Source: Eucommia ulmoides (lineage: Eukaryota; Streptophyta; Magnoliopsida; Garryales; Eucommiaceae). Taken from it: 64,000 nt of DNA. A program made the translations under genes and the position numbers. Positions 12,779-25,049 of this stretch are shown piece by piece. Positions within the stretch are counted from its first letter, which is position 1. The number at the start of each line of letters is the position of its first letter. Where the stretch lies: positions 620,001 through 684,000 of the forward strand of contig CM028326.1 in assembly GCA_016647705.1 (NCBI GenBank), given 5' to 3'. The notes below the pieces were generated by a model. The model was not told the DNA's origin. It made no database searches and saw only the letters and a list, made by a program, of their open reading frames with translations.

Positions 12779-13256
12779 AATAAGATCTCAATTTCAGCGA
12801 TGGTTTTTTTAGCCATCTTACAACTAGAATTTCAATCTCCCTTTTTTCCGATCTAATTCTTCCTCCACCACCGTGAATCCCAGTTAGATTCAGGCATGCT
12901 ATATTTTTGAGTTATTTGTTTTTTGGGAAAAAAGACCGATGGAAGGGATTGGGTCAACTATTCAATCAAATGAAATTGAGCATGTTTCCCATCTCTTCTG
13001 ATGAAGTGTCACAAAAATAATTTATTTTGTTTTCTGATAGTTCAAAATTAAAGTCCACCTCAAGGTGAAATATATTTAACTTTTTAAACTTGTATATTAC
13101 CATATTTTTTTTTTACCAAATTAATAAAAATTCTCAAACTGAATAAGTATTTTATGTCTGGTTCTATCTATTAATTTTCATGACGACTAATGTTTTCAAC
13201 TAGGATTGTGTTGCTAATTGTTGCCCTACCGCCACTTGGCACCAGACTCTGGACAT

Positions 13257-13762
13257 TAGGGGTGATCATGGGCCAGGTTTGGGTTGGGCTCTACCTATGA
13301 TATTATGAAAACTTATTAGGCCCGAGCTTTGGTTCGGTTCTATCATCAAACCTTACATTCTTGTTCGAGCTGGTCCACTGTAAAATGTCTCAAATCCAAG
13401 CTCGATCCTATAATTTTTTTTGTAATTTAAAAAACAATCACTAAAATAATAAATAAAAATAATAAAATACATTGATCTCAAGATTAGATTCTTTCAAATA
13501 TAGGTCTAATTAAGAATGAAATGAAAATGAAAATTATGATTAATTTTGTTTTAATAGACACACATATATATTATTTTTTAATAAATAATTGAGCTGGACC
13601 GGGCCAGACCTAAACAAAAATGACAATGCCTAAGTTCGGCCTTAAAAATGAGCAAACTTAAATCTTGGGGTCCTAGTCTTGCCCATTCGCTTAAACATCA
13701 AGCTCAAACCCTAAAAAATAAATAATGGGTTAGGTGGGCCTCCAGCCCAATGACCACCCCTA
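13257..13762. mobile_element. hAT-type non-autonomous element, older copy
   Basis: The ends are TAGGGGTGATCATGGGCC and, reverse-complemented from the right, TAGGGGTGGTCATTGGGC, clearly related to the element at 3574-4095. The flanks CTGGACAT (13249-13256) and TTGAACGT (13763-13770) agree at five of eight positions, and all three differences are transitions. That is what an aged 8-bp target duplication looks like. It encodes nothing. Confidence 0.7.
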
Positions 13763-15140
13763 TTGAACGTTGGATTTTTGCCACTGTCAATCGTCGGTCG
13801 CGGAACCTTCGGTTGTTGGTCTCCGAAAAATCACTTGAATGTAATTAAAAGATACACTAAACATATAATTAAAAATATAATTAAAGTATAATAAAAAAAT
13901 AGTTACATGTAAGTAAAAAAACATTCTGGCGATCAGTGATCAGACTTCGAAGATCAGAAGTTGAGGTCTGACGGGGGTGCGATGAAGGGTGAAAACGGAG
14001 AATGGTACTGGTGGGTGATGATGCTTATCTTAATTGAAAATATTTAACTAAAAATATAAGTGAGTTTTGACTGTGTAATTGAAAATTTTATATTTAGTTA
14101 AAAAATAAAATAAATCACAAGAAAAATAAAAAGAAGAGTTAATCGCTCGAAAGTCTAAAAAATAAATCTAATTTTAAAAAAGTCCTGCCTAAGATATAAG
14201 ATTTTATTTAGTTCCTCAAGTTGGATTTCACTTGAGTTTTAGTCTCACATTGCAAGTATTGTAGGGGTATTACAGGGATTGTAGTAAAAATTTGGAGAGT
14301 AAATTCGATTTGTAGTGAATATTAGTTAATATTAGTTACAATTTAATAATTGTTATATTTTTACATATATCTGTGTAATATTTGTGATATTTAACAAATA
14401 TTGAATACGGAAAATAGTTTAATATTAGTTACATGTATTTGTGTACATTTAGTTACATGTTAATAATTACATGTATTTTCTGTGATTTTTGTTATATCTA
14501 ACAAAATTTTATACATAAATTAATTACATGCTACAAAATACAATAATATTTGATTATATCTAATAAAAATTAAGGGTGAAATAAGTGACATCCCAGGTAC
14601 AGAATGAGAGAATTCGAAACTCAAAACACAACCAAGGCTAAAAGTGGAAAGACGTGTAATAGTAGTACTGTAGAAAGCGTGCAACCCTCGTGTTTTTAGC
14701 AGCAGTAGGCGAAAAAACCTTCTCTCTATTTATTTATTTATTTTTATTTTTATTTTTATTTTCTCTGTCTAAAAAAAGGGGGTGGCTATCAATCTCTCTC
14801 CTCCACCGGTATGCCTCTCCGCTGAACACCGCCCCGCCCGCCCCCTCTCTCTCTAAACAAAAAGGACCTCTCTCTCTCTATATCTATCGCTCGCACGCCA
14901 CAAAGGTATTTAAATTTCGTATTTTCAAATTTCTTAACGTCCCTCTCTCTCTCTCTCCCTCTCTTAGCGCTCCTCTCTCGCTTCTCCTCACGCTTGGGAG
15001 CTCGCTTTCCCCTTCTCCCCTGCCATGGCTTGTCTTTCTTGCAGGTTTCCCGGGCCAAAAGCGGCGATTTTGCTCGGATTTATTGGGAGAACGGCGAAGC
15101 GGCGACGTTTTGGTGAGGGATGCGTCGGGTTTGGTAGGAA

Positions 15141-18100
15141 ATGGATTCGACGACGGAATCTGAAGCTGTTGATGTTTCGGAGGTGAGATCGGGGGTTTCC
15201 GGCGAGAAGAGACCGGTTGAGAACGGGGATTTGGAGGGACGGGTGGAGAAGAGGGCGAGGATTGATGGTGAATTTGGTGGGGATGTGAAGAAAGTGGCGG
15301 AGTTGGTGCTGGTTTTGGCGACGATGGGGAAGATGAGGGGAGGGAGGAGTCCGACGGTGGTGGAGACGGAGATGATGGAGGTTGCGAGGATGAAGTTGGC
15401 GGAGGTGTGCGAAGTGCTTGCGCCCAAGGATTTGTTTCCAAGTAATGCATTCGGGGCTGTGATTGAGGATCTTGGTCTTAGCAAGTTGAGGGAGCAGAAA
15501 CTAGGGTTTAGGCCTCCCAAGTTGACCGTTGCTGAGAAGTTGTTACTCACAAAGCAAAAAGTGAGGTTTGAATTGGCATTTTAGTATTTCTTTCTGAATG
15601 TTTCATTTCTCATTGATTGAATTTACACTTGAAAATGAATGTAATGAAAATCTTGAGGCCTTTTTGCTTATGCATATATATTCATTGTATAACTGATAGG
15701 TTGAATTAGTGCGCGGCGGCATTTTTCCATAGAATGCATTGGAAATTACAACTTTATAGAAGTATGCTTGACCACATAACATGATAGTGAACTCATGTTG
15801 TTGGTTGATGCCCACTTACATGATCTTGTATCATTCTTAGAAAATTAGTTCCTGTCTTTTCATTATGACCCGGTTTCACTTATTTGGGACATTTAACCTA
15901 GCAGTACGACTATGCTCGCCAAAGAGAGATTCAAGTAGTTGTACAATCACATATGTGTTCTCCAACACTTCAAACTATTTCTAGAGTGCATTACTTATCA
16001 ATGCTATTGTATAGCACTAAGCCTACTTATCATCGTCTATCCATCTTGGATAATGATACATGATCTTGTATCATTCTTAGAAAATTAGTTCCAGTCTTTT
16101 CATTATGACCCGGTTTCACTTATTTGTCATAGTAAAAATTTGGAAAGTAACTACTAAAATCTGAGAAATATCAAATTTAGCATTTCATTCATTTTGTTGT
16201 ATGTTTTCCGTGCCTAATTTTTTCTTGGTGTGATATATGAAGTTTCTGCATTGCCTATGTTTGTTTCCATGTCTGCAGTTACTGTTCAGTTTGGATGTAT
16301 TTGTTTTTCTGATGATTGTTAATGTTATTTAATTGCTGTTTGCCGATCATCTTGTGCATGGTTAAATAATGTTTGTTGTGCTCAAACTTATTATTGACAT
16401 GTTTTCAACCATCATGTTCCAGATGGAAAAAACCGAGGATTTTTCCTTGCGTTCTGCTGCGTATTCATCTCAAAGGTTGCCAACTTCTGGTGATGCAGTC
16501 GAAAACCACACTCTTCGGACATTTCCATCAGATAAACCAAATCATGCACCGATTCCTTCCGGAGGAATCCAACCGAACCCATCCCGAGGTCCTGTTACTG
16601 CAGCAAATTCTACATCTTTACCATACCAGTTGCCCCCTAGTGAAGTAAGGCCTATGCTTTCCAGTGCATTGCCTTCCAGTAATCTGGGAAGAGATTCCTC
16701 TTCATCAGCGTTGGGTAAAGTTGATCGGCCACCTTTCAGATTGGAAGAAAAATCAACTGGTCCTTCCTATACACCACAAGTTCAAGGTAGCCTTTGTTTC
16801 TTCATTTTTGCTTCAAAATAATTTCACAAAAACTCAAACTTCAAACTTCCAGAAAATAGCTTAAGGTTGCAATTGGAAATCAAAAAGGAGGAGGAAAATT
16901 ATACATAAATGTAAACTTCTTAGGAGAAACCTATTTCCAGTTAAAATTTATTTTCAACAAGATTTAAGTTATCTGTGAGAGGTAGGCAGTAGCTCACAGT
17001 TTACTTGCAAACAGTATGCTGCCTTTGGAAAGGCAGATCTCATATGTGGGTATTTCTTATGCAACCTTGTTATTATCCACTTTATTGTCTAATAAAGTAT
17101 TAATGTTCTCACCTTCTATAAGTTTGACTGAAAAATAGCCATTGTTATTCGGTTGAAGACAAATTTGGTCGATTAGATATTGTGAATTTAAACAGTTTTG
17201 AGTCTTTTGCCCAGCTCTACTGCCAATCTTGTTGTTCGTTACTTTACTTCACTATCCCCGTGCCCAAGATGGTGATGTGGGATCTAGTTTTTCTTATTTG
17301 ATTATTTTCTTTTATGGTGTTTCACTAAACTTTGCAAGTATATTTGATCATATTATGCGGACATCTTCTGATCTTCTTCACACTTCTTTATATAATTATA
17401 TTAGACATTTTATTCTTTGTGTTGATTTGTGATGATCCCATAGTGCCATCTATGTTTGCAGCAAATTCCTCTGGAGATCACATAATGTCGAAAACTCCAA
17501 CTTGGTCTGTACAACAGAAAGCTGCCTCGGCAGCTAAGCTTAGATCGGATAATAGGGTGCAACTCAGATCAGATAATAAGCTGCCATCTCATACTTCTCT
17601 TAAAGTAGAGGGAGGTGGAAATACCAGCACCTCAGGAACCGGTCCTCAAACTGCAAGAGGTAAACAATTTGTTACTCAAGCCACTTCAGGGAATCCCCAA
17701 AGTACACAACAGCAGCTACAGGGCATGAAATCTGTTCAGACTCCACTTGCGCGTGGTAGCCACAATGATATAGGTAAAATTATTCAGCAGTTTTTGCAAC
17801 CAAAGCTTCCAGAGCACTCTACATGGACTCCTCCGTCGAGAGATTACATGAATAAGGCTTTGAATTGCCAAACGTGCAAGTCTACCATTAATGAGGTAGA
17901 GAATGTACTTGTTTGTGATGCTTGTGAGAAAGGGTTTCACTTGAAATGTCTCCAGTCTCATAATCAGAAGGGGATTCCTAAAGGTGAGTGGCACTGTCCA
18001 AAGTGTTTGACACTTAGCAATGGGAAAGCTTTGCCCCCTAAGTATGGTCGTGTTATGAGAAACATGAGTGCTCCAAAATTGTCTCCGGTCAAACCAACAA

Positions 18101-20259
18101 CACAGTCTTCTTCAGAGGAAAAAATTGGAACTTTAGATGAGAAGATCCATCAGCAGAAAATTACAATGAATGGGAGTTCTGGTTTACCAAGTATTCCTAC
18201 TGGGACAGGCAATACTCGTAGTCACCAAGAACCTGGATTAGAGACAACAAATGCAAAGGAAACGTTGAATGACATTTCATCAAGTAGAGGATCAGTGGAT
18301 GGACTTATGCCTTTTGAAACTCATCCAAATAAGTTGGAAGAAATTTCTGGAACTGGTTGTGCATATTCTTCAACTGGCTCATCAGTTGACGAATCCCTTG
18401 AAGAGAAGGTGGTTGCTGAATCAACATCAGAGGTTTCAGAAAATATGGTGATTGTAAAAAATACACTTGGTCAATCAGAAATCCACGGAAACCCCGAAGT
18501 TAATGGACAAGCAGGACTGCTAGAAAATGGTGAAAATCCGTTGAAATCTGACAACCACCTCGTTGGTAATGTATTGGAGAAACCTTGTGGTGGAGAGACT
18601 TTAAACCATAATCAAAATGCTAAGCAAGTTCAATCTAATAATGTTACAATATCTCGGAATAGTGTTGGATTTGCAGAACAGCATGGAATCTCATCAGATG
18701 GTTTGCATAGTGTTGATTGGAGTGATGTACTTCAAGTTGTAGGTGACAAGACTTATTACCACTCTTGCTGCATCAATGGCATTGTGTATAAATGTCAGGA
18801 TTATGCTCTTTTTCGATTGCAAAATGACATAGCGATGCCTTCTAAGATTCAGGTGAGCAATTTATTGAGCATTTCATGTTTATGTAGCAATTATTTCTCG
18901 GCAAGTATATCCATATCTTTTCAAGTTTGTGTTGAAGGTGCTTGGTTAGACATGGTAACAGTTCTATGGCCCTCAATTTAGTCCAAACTATGTGGACCAA
19001 TTAAAAAGCTCCACTCACTGAGGTGAGATTTAATGCTCTGGTGTTCAAAGCATAATCTCTACTTTAATGAATTGGGTTGCCCATCTTAGTCCCATTTATC
19101 TGCCCGTTGTTTCACTATCTTTCTCCTTTGCACAGAAAACAATAGAACTATACATTGGTTATGCTCATGCTTTAAATTCCTCTCTTAAATTCTCTTGTTT
19201 GGTTTGAATCCTCTTGTAAATTCCTGCAATGCCAAAAATTTCACTTGGACAATCTTGCCGTTTGACTGCAGGCAATGTGGGAGGATGAAAAAACAAAATC
19301 AAAGTGGGTTGTTGTTAGTCGCTGTTACTTTCCCAGTGAGCTGCCAGAGGCTGTTGGTTGCCCGTGTAGCCCAGAAAGCAGTGAGGTATTTCCTTATAAC
19401 CCTTATGTTACCCAAAGTCGCATGAGCCAAAACTGATTAGTTCTAGGGTTTTGAAGCAGAGCCAAGGTAACTCGTAAAAAGTCCAACCAACCAAGTCACT
19501 GACCAAAAAGGAAAAAAAAAACTCAAAACCACTGAGTTTAACCATCTGGATATGGGATTTACTATCATGCATACTTAAATTAGTCTTGTCATATCACATT
19601 GGTTTTACCAGGAGTGAATTCTCCTACCCAGCTTCTGCTTTGGTGTTACGATACTTATGCATGTAGTAGTCTTTTGTATTTTACAGTTCATATGAATTCT
19701 CTTTGTTTTTTTATAGGTATATGAATCTAATCATGAGTACAAACTGATGGCGGGCTTAATTCAAGGCCCGTGTCAAGTTTTCCCTCCAAGCAAGTTTACT
19801 GAAGAACATAGAAGGAGAAATTGTTCAGGGACTGGAGCAGATGACGGATTACAACCACTTTTCCTGTGCAAGTATGTGAGATTGTTTAGTTCAATTATTC
19901 ACCATGCTTCCACTGTTATTTCCATATATATATTTTTCGGAAAGGTGTGGGATAGGGAAAATGGCTGTTTTTCGTGTGTCCTGGTGCATTATTTTTTTTA
20001 TCCACTAATTCTTCCTTGACAAATAGAAATTCCTCCTCCTTAATGGCGTAACCAGGTTATAGCTAATCATGCTGCTTGTGAAGTGATTGTACTTTTCCGT
20101 AGAACTCCTTTTATTCCATTTTATTTTTAAATTTACAGAAACCGGCGTGGTTGGAGATAGTTGTCAACTCTCTGCATTGATATTCATAAATGTTAAAACT
20201 TGTCTTGCAGATGGTTTTATGACCAACCAAAAGGGCTATTCCGAGAAGTTTCCAGTTAA
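15141..20259 (+). CDS. PHD-finger and BAH-domain protein (putative histone reader)
   Basis: Six exons: 15141-15560, 16423-16786, 17462-18852, 19272-19385, 19717-19871, 20211-20259. They join to 830 aa. Residues 1-140 form a K/R- and E-rich region with the conserved-looking stretch APKDLFPSNAF. Residues 397-445 are a PHD finger of the C4HC3 kind: CQTC, CDAC, the GFHLKC histidine, and a final CPKC. Residues 678-815 resemble a BAH domain, with hallmarks WSDVLQVVGDKTYY, then WVVVSRCYFPSE and HEYKLMAG. A long S/T/P-rich linker separates them. PHD and BAH domains usually read histone tails and act in chromatin complexes; which mark is read cannot be told. A TRIM element begins 171 bp after the stop. 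I do not know a secure gene name. Confidence 0.88.
15817..16126. repeat. 70-bp direct repeat pair in intron 1 of the PHD-BAH gene
   Basis: Bases 15817-15886 and 16057-16126 are the same 70-bp sequence with one mismatch (CCTG against CCAG), 240 bp apart in the same orientation. The sequence between them is unrelated. A local duplication is likely; I could not identify a transposon around it. Confidence 0.85.
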
Positions 20260-20430
20260 TTGTGGGTCAGACATTTTATATCACGTTGTTATGCTGTCAA
20301 TGCAGCTTATCCACGTTATAATCAGGTATACTAGCTTTGCCATTGCTCTTCTCGGTTTGCTCGATAACTTTGCTCTTAGTTATATGGTCAAGGGTAGGTT
20401 ACCAGGGGAACTTGTCAAAGCAATTGTTTA

Positions 20431-20874
20431 TGTTGAATCCCACATTGCTTGTGTTACCTACTTCTGAGCTATATATAAAGCCTAAGACAATCCTCCTCTT
20501 TCAAGGCGTCTTTTGAGTGTGAGTTAGGCCTCTCAGGTTTCTACAATGTATCAGAGTTAGACCTTTTATCTGATGTTGGGCGTGTTGAATCTCACATCGA
20601 TGTTGGACCCCTCGATATCCTCTGTTCATAGTGATTTGTCAAAGTTCACCCTGCGCGTGAAGGGTGAACTTTGATATCCCCCTCCGCCCCCCTCCCAAAA
20701 AAATAAAAAATATCCGTTTGTAGTAGTTTGGCAAAGTCCAGCCTGAGCGTGAGTGGGCGTGTTGAATCCCACATTGCTTGTGTTATCTAATCATGAGCTA
20801 TATATATAGTCTAAGACAATCCTCCTCTTTCAAGGCATCTTCTGAGAGTGAGTTAGGCCCATCGGGTTTCTACA
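20431..20874 (+). mobile_element. TRIM retrotransposon (two 115-bp LTRs, primer-binding site)
   Basis: Two direct repeats of equal length, 20431-20545 and 20760-20874, both begin TGTTGAATCCCACATTGC and end TTTCTACA. Immediately after the first comes ATGTATCAGAG, close to the TGGTATCAGAG site complementary to initiator methionine tRNA. The bases before the second are purine-rich. The flanks GTTTA and ATTTA agree at four of five positions. With 444 bp in total and no coding capacity it fits a terminal-repeat retrotransposon in miniature. It starts 171 bp after the PHD-BAH stop, so it may be transcribed in that gene's 3' UTR. Confidence 0.85.
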
Positions 20875-21390
20875 ATTTATGTGCATGATTCGCCCCCTCT
20901 CCCCCTTCCCCTCTTCCTTCTCAAGTGTTTAACAATGCCATTGGTTTGCTTGTAAACAGGTAGCTCAGTGCAGAGTTGGAGCAGAGAGATTAGTTGTACA
21001 ATATTTAGTTTTAGCTTGTAGTTTGTATCATCTCCTAGTAGGCTGTAATATTATTCATTTTAAACATTTTCATACCTTCTTTGATGGCGAATACTTCACA
21101 GCAAAGTGGGTATGAGATGAAAGCCAAGCTTTAAGCTCTGCTATCTCAATATTTTATTTGTTTTCTACCCAAAACACCACATTTGATTTGTTTACTTTCA
21201 TAGTCAAACTAAATATATTGCCTTTTTTTTATGTGTGTTGGAGTACCAAATTGTCTACTTTTTAACTTTAAATTTTGTTTATATTGCTTGGATGATGGTC
21301 AAAACTGGGTTTATAGCCAAAATTAGAACTGGGTAAAATTGTATTTTTTGACCCAAAGTTTGGTTTTGACCCAAAGTTTGGGTGGAGGTT

Positions 21391-21800
21391 TAGGGCCGGT
21401 TTGGTAATCATTTTCGTTTCCATCCCATGCAGTGGAATGAGAGTTGGATGGAATGAAATGAGAATTTTGTTTCTTTCTTGAGAGCAAAATCACATTTGGT
21501 AACGATAATTGTTTTTTTGTTCTGAGAACAGAATTATATTTGGTAACAAACATCAACACCGCCGAACATCACCACCAAAACAAACATCAACACCAAAACA
21601 AACACCACCACCAAAACGAACATCAACACTGACGAACATCACCACCAAAACGAACAACACCACTGCCAAATACCAAAATGAACACCGAAAACGAAAACGA
21701 AGCACACTGCCGAAATTGAATCTTAGGGTTTCAATTTTGAAATGGAAATCGAAACAGGAAATCGAAACAAGAGAAGATGGCACGAAGAACACCGATGAAC
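21391..21800. mobile_element. TIR element end with an ACC/ACA-rich interior
   Basis: It opens GGGCCGGTTTGGTAATCATT just after TTA. A subterminal region (GAGCAAAATCACATTTGGTA, then AACGATAATTGTTTTTTTGT) closely resembles those of the elements at 40230-41296 and 50849-51430. The interior at 21545-21660 is a degenerate repeat of ACCACCAAAACAAACATC-like units. No matching right end was found, so the copy looks truncated or very diverged. Confidence 0.5.
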
Positions 21801-21996
21801 TTTAAAGGTCAAAAATGCAATTTTCCCTTTAGAACTGTGTAATATCAAACTTACACTCCCAGCAAACATATCAAACACAATTGCACAAAAAATCCAAAAA
21901 TCTGGATATACAATGACAATAGGGAAGAGATATATATTTAAAAAAAAATAAAAATTGTTTGAATGATCCCAAACTCTCTGAATATACATGAGAATC

Positions 21997-24987
21997 TCAC
22001 TGACCAGCTGATGGATTGGTTAATAGTTCAAGCGATTTTTTGAGGAAATCTACAGCAACAAAAACATCATCGAACGCCAAAGCCCCGACAGCAAACCTCG
22101 CCGCCTTGTGTGCCTCTGCAATTTTTTCAGGCGGAGGTTGGTAATTGCTGTCAACTTGGTATGCTTGTGGAGAAACAGCCGCGGCTTCTGAAACAGCTCC
22201 TCCCCTTTTGATGCTCGAATCGTGTTGGATTGTAGGCGGGTAGTTCGTCATGTTAGCAGCAGATGGGGGAGATGAGTATGAGGGGGCATCAGCGCCCTGG
22301 TAGTAAGAAGGGTGATGGGTGGGAGCCGTTGGGAGGCTGCTCTCTGTAAAACTAGGGTAAGATTTGAAATTGGGATATGAATATGGCGAAATGTCGTGTG
22401 AAGGATAATTTTGTGGCAGATGTTGTTGGGGATGATCTGGAGGGTGGTAGGGTTGATGGTAGGGTTCAGGGTAAGTAGGGTTTTCAGGTCTGTTGTTTGA
22501 AGGGGTTTGATGGAAATTGTGAGAAGGATATTCATCAGTGGGATAAGCAGGAGGAGGCGGTGGCGGTGGCGGTGGTGATGTCATGTGGGAGGGCGGAGAT
22601 GGAGGAACTGCGGGAGGAGATTGGGGGTTAGGATGATTATAAAATTGAGGTGGTGGATCAGGTTGTGACGCAGGTTTGAGAGCTGGATCAACTCCGTTCG
22701 GTTCAAAATCCTGCATAGCCGATAATAATTAGAAATTGTTTCAATAATACGAATTTCAATAATCATTGCGGCTCTTCTGTAATCAGAGATTTAGGGTCGG
22801 GCAAAGGATACTTCTCCAAATTTTGGAATATTTTGGAACATAAACATGTTGAACTAAAAATTTCTTCTCTTAAATTTCAAAATTTTAGGAAGGGGAACAA
22901 GAATTTGAGAGCTGAAACACTAAATGCACTGAGTAGTTTTTTGTTTCAGAAACAAAAATCCAGTAACAATTATCTTCTCTTCTACAAAACTGGGAGCAGA
23001 AAAGAAACAATTTTTTTTTGCTCCCATATTTATGTTTTTGTTTCCATATCGGTGAGATCAGAAACAGAAATCTGAGAATAGAAACACTAGAAACAGGCCT
23101 AAGATACATTATTATCTTCCACCATTTCTCGCACCCTCTACAAGTAAATAGCCCCACATTTATCCACATCAACAGAACCGAATAATAGCTACGTAATTCT
23201 TTCTACGCAGGGTAAGTTGTTTTTCAAATGGATTTGAAAAACCCCATAACCTAAACTCAATCAGGTGAAAAACTCGATGAAATAACAATGTGAGGTAAGA
23301 AATCATACATATTCTCCACTTGTTGAGCTTGTGGGCAGTGATAAATCATCATCACCGCCAGGGGGCCCTGGTACAGGCTTCCTCCCTTCCTTCATAGCTT
23401 TCCTTATATCTGCAGCTTTCCATGCTGCATATTTCTGCTTCTGCTCAAGCTGTTCATGGTTGCCATTAAAATCAAAATCGACATCTCATGATCTTAGTTC
23501 ATTTTTTTTAGTAATTATAAAAAGAATAAGAGAGATTAAACGAAGGAACTTACATCAGGTGGAAGCTCACCAAATTGATTAAAAATTTCAAAAAATATAC
23601 TTGCAGCATAAAAAGTCTTTGCAGTATTCCTGTAACAATTGCAAGATAAGGTAACGTTAATGTTGGAGCAACAATCTAAAAAACAGATTCAAAACACACA
23701 TTACCTGGGGGTATCCTTAACAACAAAAACAAAGTTGAATGCTTAATTAAGGCATAAATGACAGAATGAATTAATAAAGATGAAAATCTATGTGGCGTCG
23801 CCTTTGCCAAGTGCTAACAAGCTATAATCTTTATGTTAATCCTTCAATTGCTTCTCAGAACAATAAGGACCTATATTGTCGAGAAGTTAGCATCTCAAAC
23901 TCCAACGGAATATGTGAATTTAAACTTTCTTCACTTTTTGTTTTGTTCCAAAAGCCCCATTAATGTGCAATACACACTTCAGGCCATAGGACCTCAATAA
24001 TGCCATATATTTCACTGACAATTCTCAATTCAAGAAATCTCAAAAGTAAGCCGCAGACAGTATTCACAAGCCGAAAGCAACACAATATTGCTATCAACAC
24101 TTACACGTAGGGTACTAATAAGAAACTTGATCATGGACAGAATGGAAAAAACCTATAAAGATAAATATAAGAAGAAGATACAATCATACAAATCTGCTCT
24201 CCCAGCTCGATCCTGTTTGTCAGCCCTAGTAAAGACATTCAAAGCAAATCCCTCCACGTGTAAGCTATCATCAGGCCCCAGATTCAGTGACTTCTTATCC
24301 TTCAAAACAGAGAAAATCCAACATCAGGGACAAAAGATTAGAAACCACTTCATGGCAGTAACTTGAGCTTCATATACTATATCATGTAATATTTGGAAAA
24401 TATGTCACAAACAAGAGTTATCAAGTAGAATAACAGGATTGGGAGAGATCAAAACTAAATATAGAACAATTAAAACTCATGTTTATCATCATTTGGTAAG
24501 CGAAAAACAATCGAGTAATAGAACTATTTTGCTCATCGATTTTAGTTCTAGAAAACAAATCACCATCGAAGATACATAAAACCCATAAATTGTAAAACAC
24601 TAGGAACAGAAAAGAAAAATATTGACCTTTTCAAGTTGCTTCATTAGGGATACAAGGAGGGCATTGGTGGTCTTTGTCCTCCCGCTCTGTGGAATCTTCA
24701 ATCCTCGTTCCATAGCGTACAATCTACCTGAAGAATTCGAAAGGACAACGCAATCAATCAGAATAAAATCGTAAGTGAGATTGGAACTTCAAATTCGAAA
24801 AGTTAGGGTTTCGAGGTTACGAGATGGATGATCGGATATATAGTTAGTATTTTCTCCTTATTTCAAAGGATGAGAATTGAGATGGAGACTTACAATAGTA
24901 GGCGACGAGGGGTTCGTGTTTCTGCAACTCGTCAGCTCGTTGAAGGTACGGGAGAAGGAGCTTCGCCGGTTCGGTCTCGTTCGCCAT
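21997..24987 (-). CDS. LIP5: LIP5 / VTA1 homologue, positive regulator of the SKD1/VPS4 ATPase
   Basis: Six exons on the minus strand: 24987-24894, 24727-24627, 24299-24190, 23629-23554, 23449-23309, 22710-21997. They join to 411 aa. The N-terminus (from MANETEPAKLLLPYLQRADE to about residue 160) is the helical VTA1 region that carries two MIT-like modules in this family. Residues 175-368 form a P-, S-, Y- and H-rich linker with a run of nine prolines. Residues 369-411 (ending LLTNPSAGQ) match the C-terminal VTA1 helices that dimerise and bind VPS4/SKD1. The protein stimulates the ATPase that disassembles ESCRT-III during multivesicular body formation. In Arabidopsis the linker is a MAP-kinase target; SP and TP pairs are present here too. 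The ATG lies just downstream of a GA/GT microsatellite in the leader. Confidence 0.95.
22823..23100. mobile_element. possible MITE fragment in LIP5 intron 5
   Basis: The right end, reverse-complemented, begins TTAGGCCTGTTTCTAGTGTT, like the TTA-flanked GGCC-TGTTT ends elsewhere in the window. Short GGAACA and GAAACA phrases recur inside. The left end is unclear. It would be removed by splicing. Confidence 0.35.
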
Positions 24988-25007
24988 CGTAACTGTGCGT
25001 TGTGTGT

Positions 25008-25041
25008 GTGTGTGTATGGAGAGAGAGAGAGAGAGAGAGGT
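25008..25041. repeat. GT/GA microsatellite in the LIP5 leader
   Basis: On the plus strand a GT run, a short ATGGAG break and a GA run sit about 20-50 bp upstream of the LIP5 ATG. On the coding strand they read as CT and AC repeats. Pyrimidine repeats are frequent in plant 5' leaders; a regulatory role is not shown. Confidence 0.7.
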
Positions 25042-25049
25042 CGTTGAAT

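Larger units (their letters stand above)
12215..15140. other. intergenic DNA and leader between PPX and the PHD-BAH gene
   Basis: Contents are the PPX 3' region, the 117-bp tandem repeat, the hAT copy and otherwise A/T-rich DNA with no gene. From about 14720 to 15020 the plus strand becomes rich in CTCTCT runs. Such pyrimidine patches are common near plant transcription starts, and this one probably belongs to the core promoter and leader of the PHD-BAH gene. Frames open through it are low-complexity and are not called. Confidence 0.5.
20260..21996. other. convergent intergenic region between PHD-BAH and LIP5
   Basis: The two genes face each other, so both 3' UTRs lie here. The region holds the TRIM (20431-20874) and a transposon end (21391-21800). 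I see no other gene. Confidence 0.5.

Noticed and set aside
12437-12856. 139-aa plus-strand frame after PPX
   Set aside because: It arises from the 117-bp tandem repeat whose period preserves frame; there is no start context, splice structure or family match.
14690-15450. Long frames on both strands over the PHD-BAH leader and exon 1, including a P/S-rich 188-aa frame on the minus strand
   Set aside because: They mirror the CT-rich leader and exon 1 in other frames; composition explains their openness and no splice or family evidence supports them.
17332-17461. Extension of PHD-BAH exon 3 upstream of 17462
   Set aside because: The open frame there is T-rich and hydrophobic, typical of intron, and TTTGCAG at 17455-17461 is a good acceptor that joins exon 2 in frame.
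22248-22766. Alternative minus-strand frames of 60-95 aa over LIP5 exon 6
   Set aside because: These are shifted readings of the proline-rich LIP5 exon; the LIP5 frame matches the VTA1 C-terminus.
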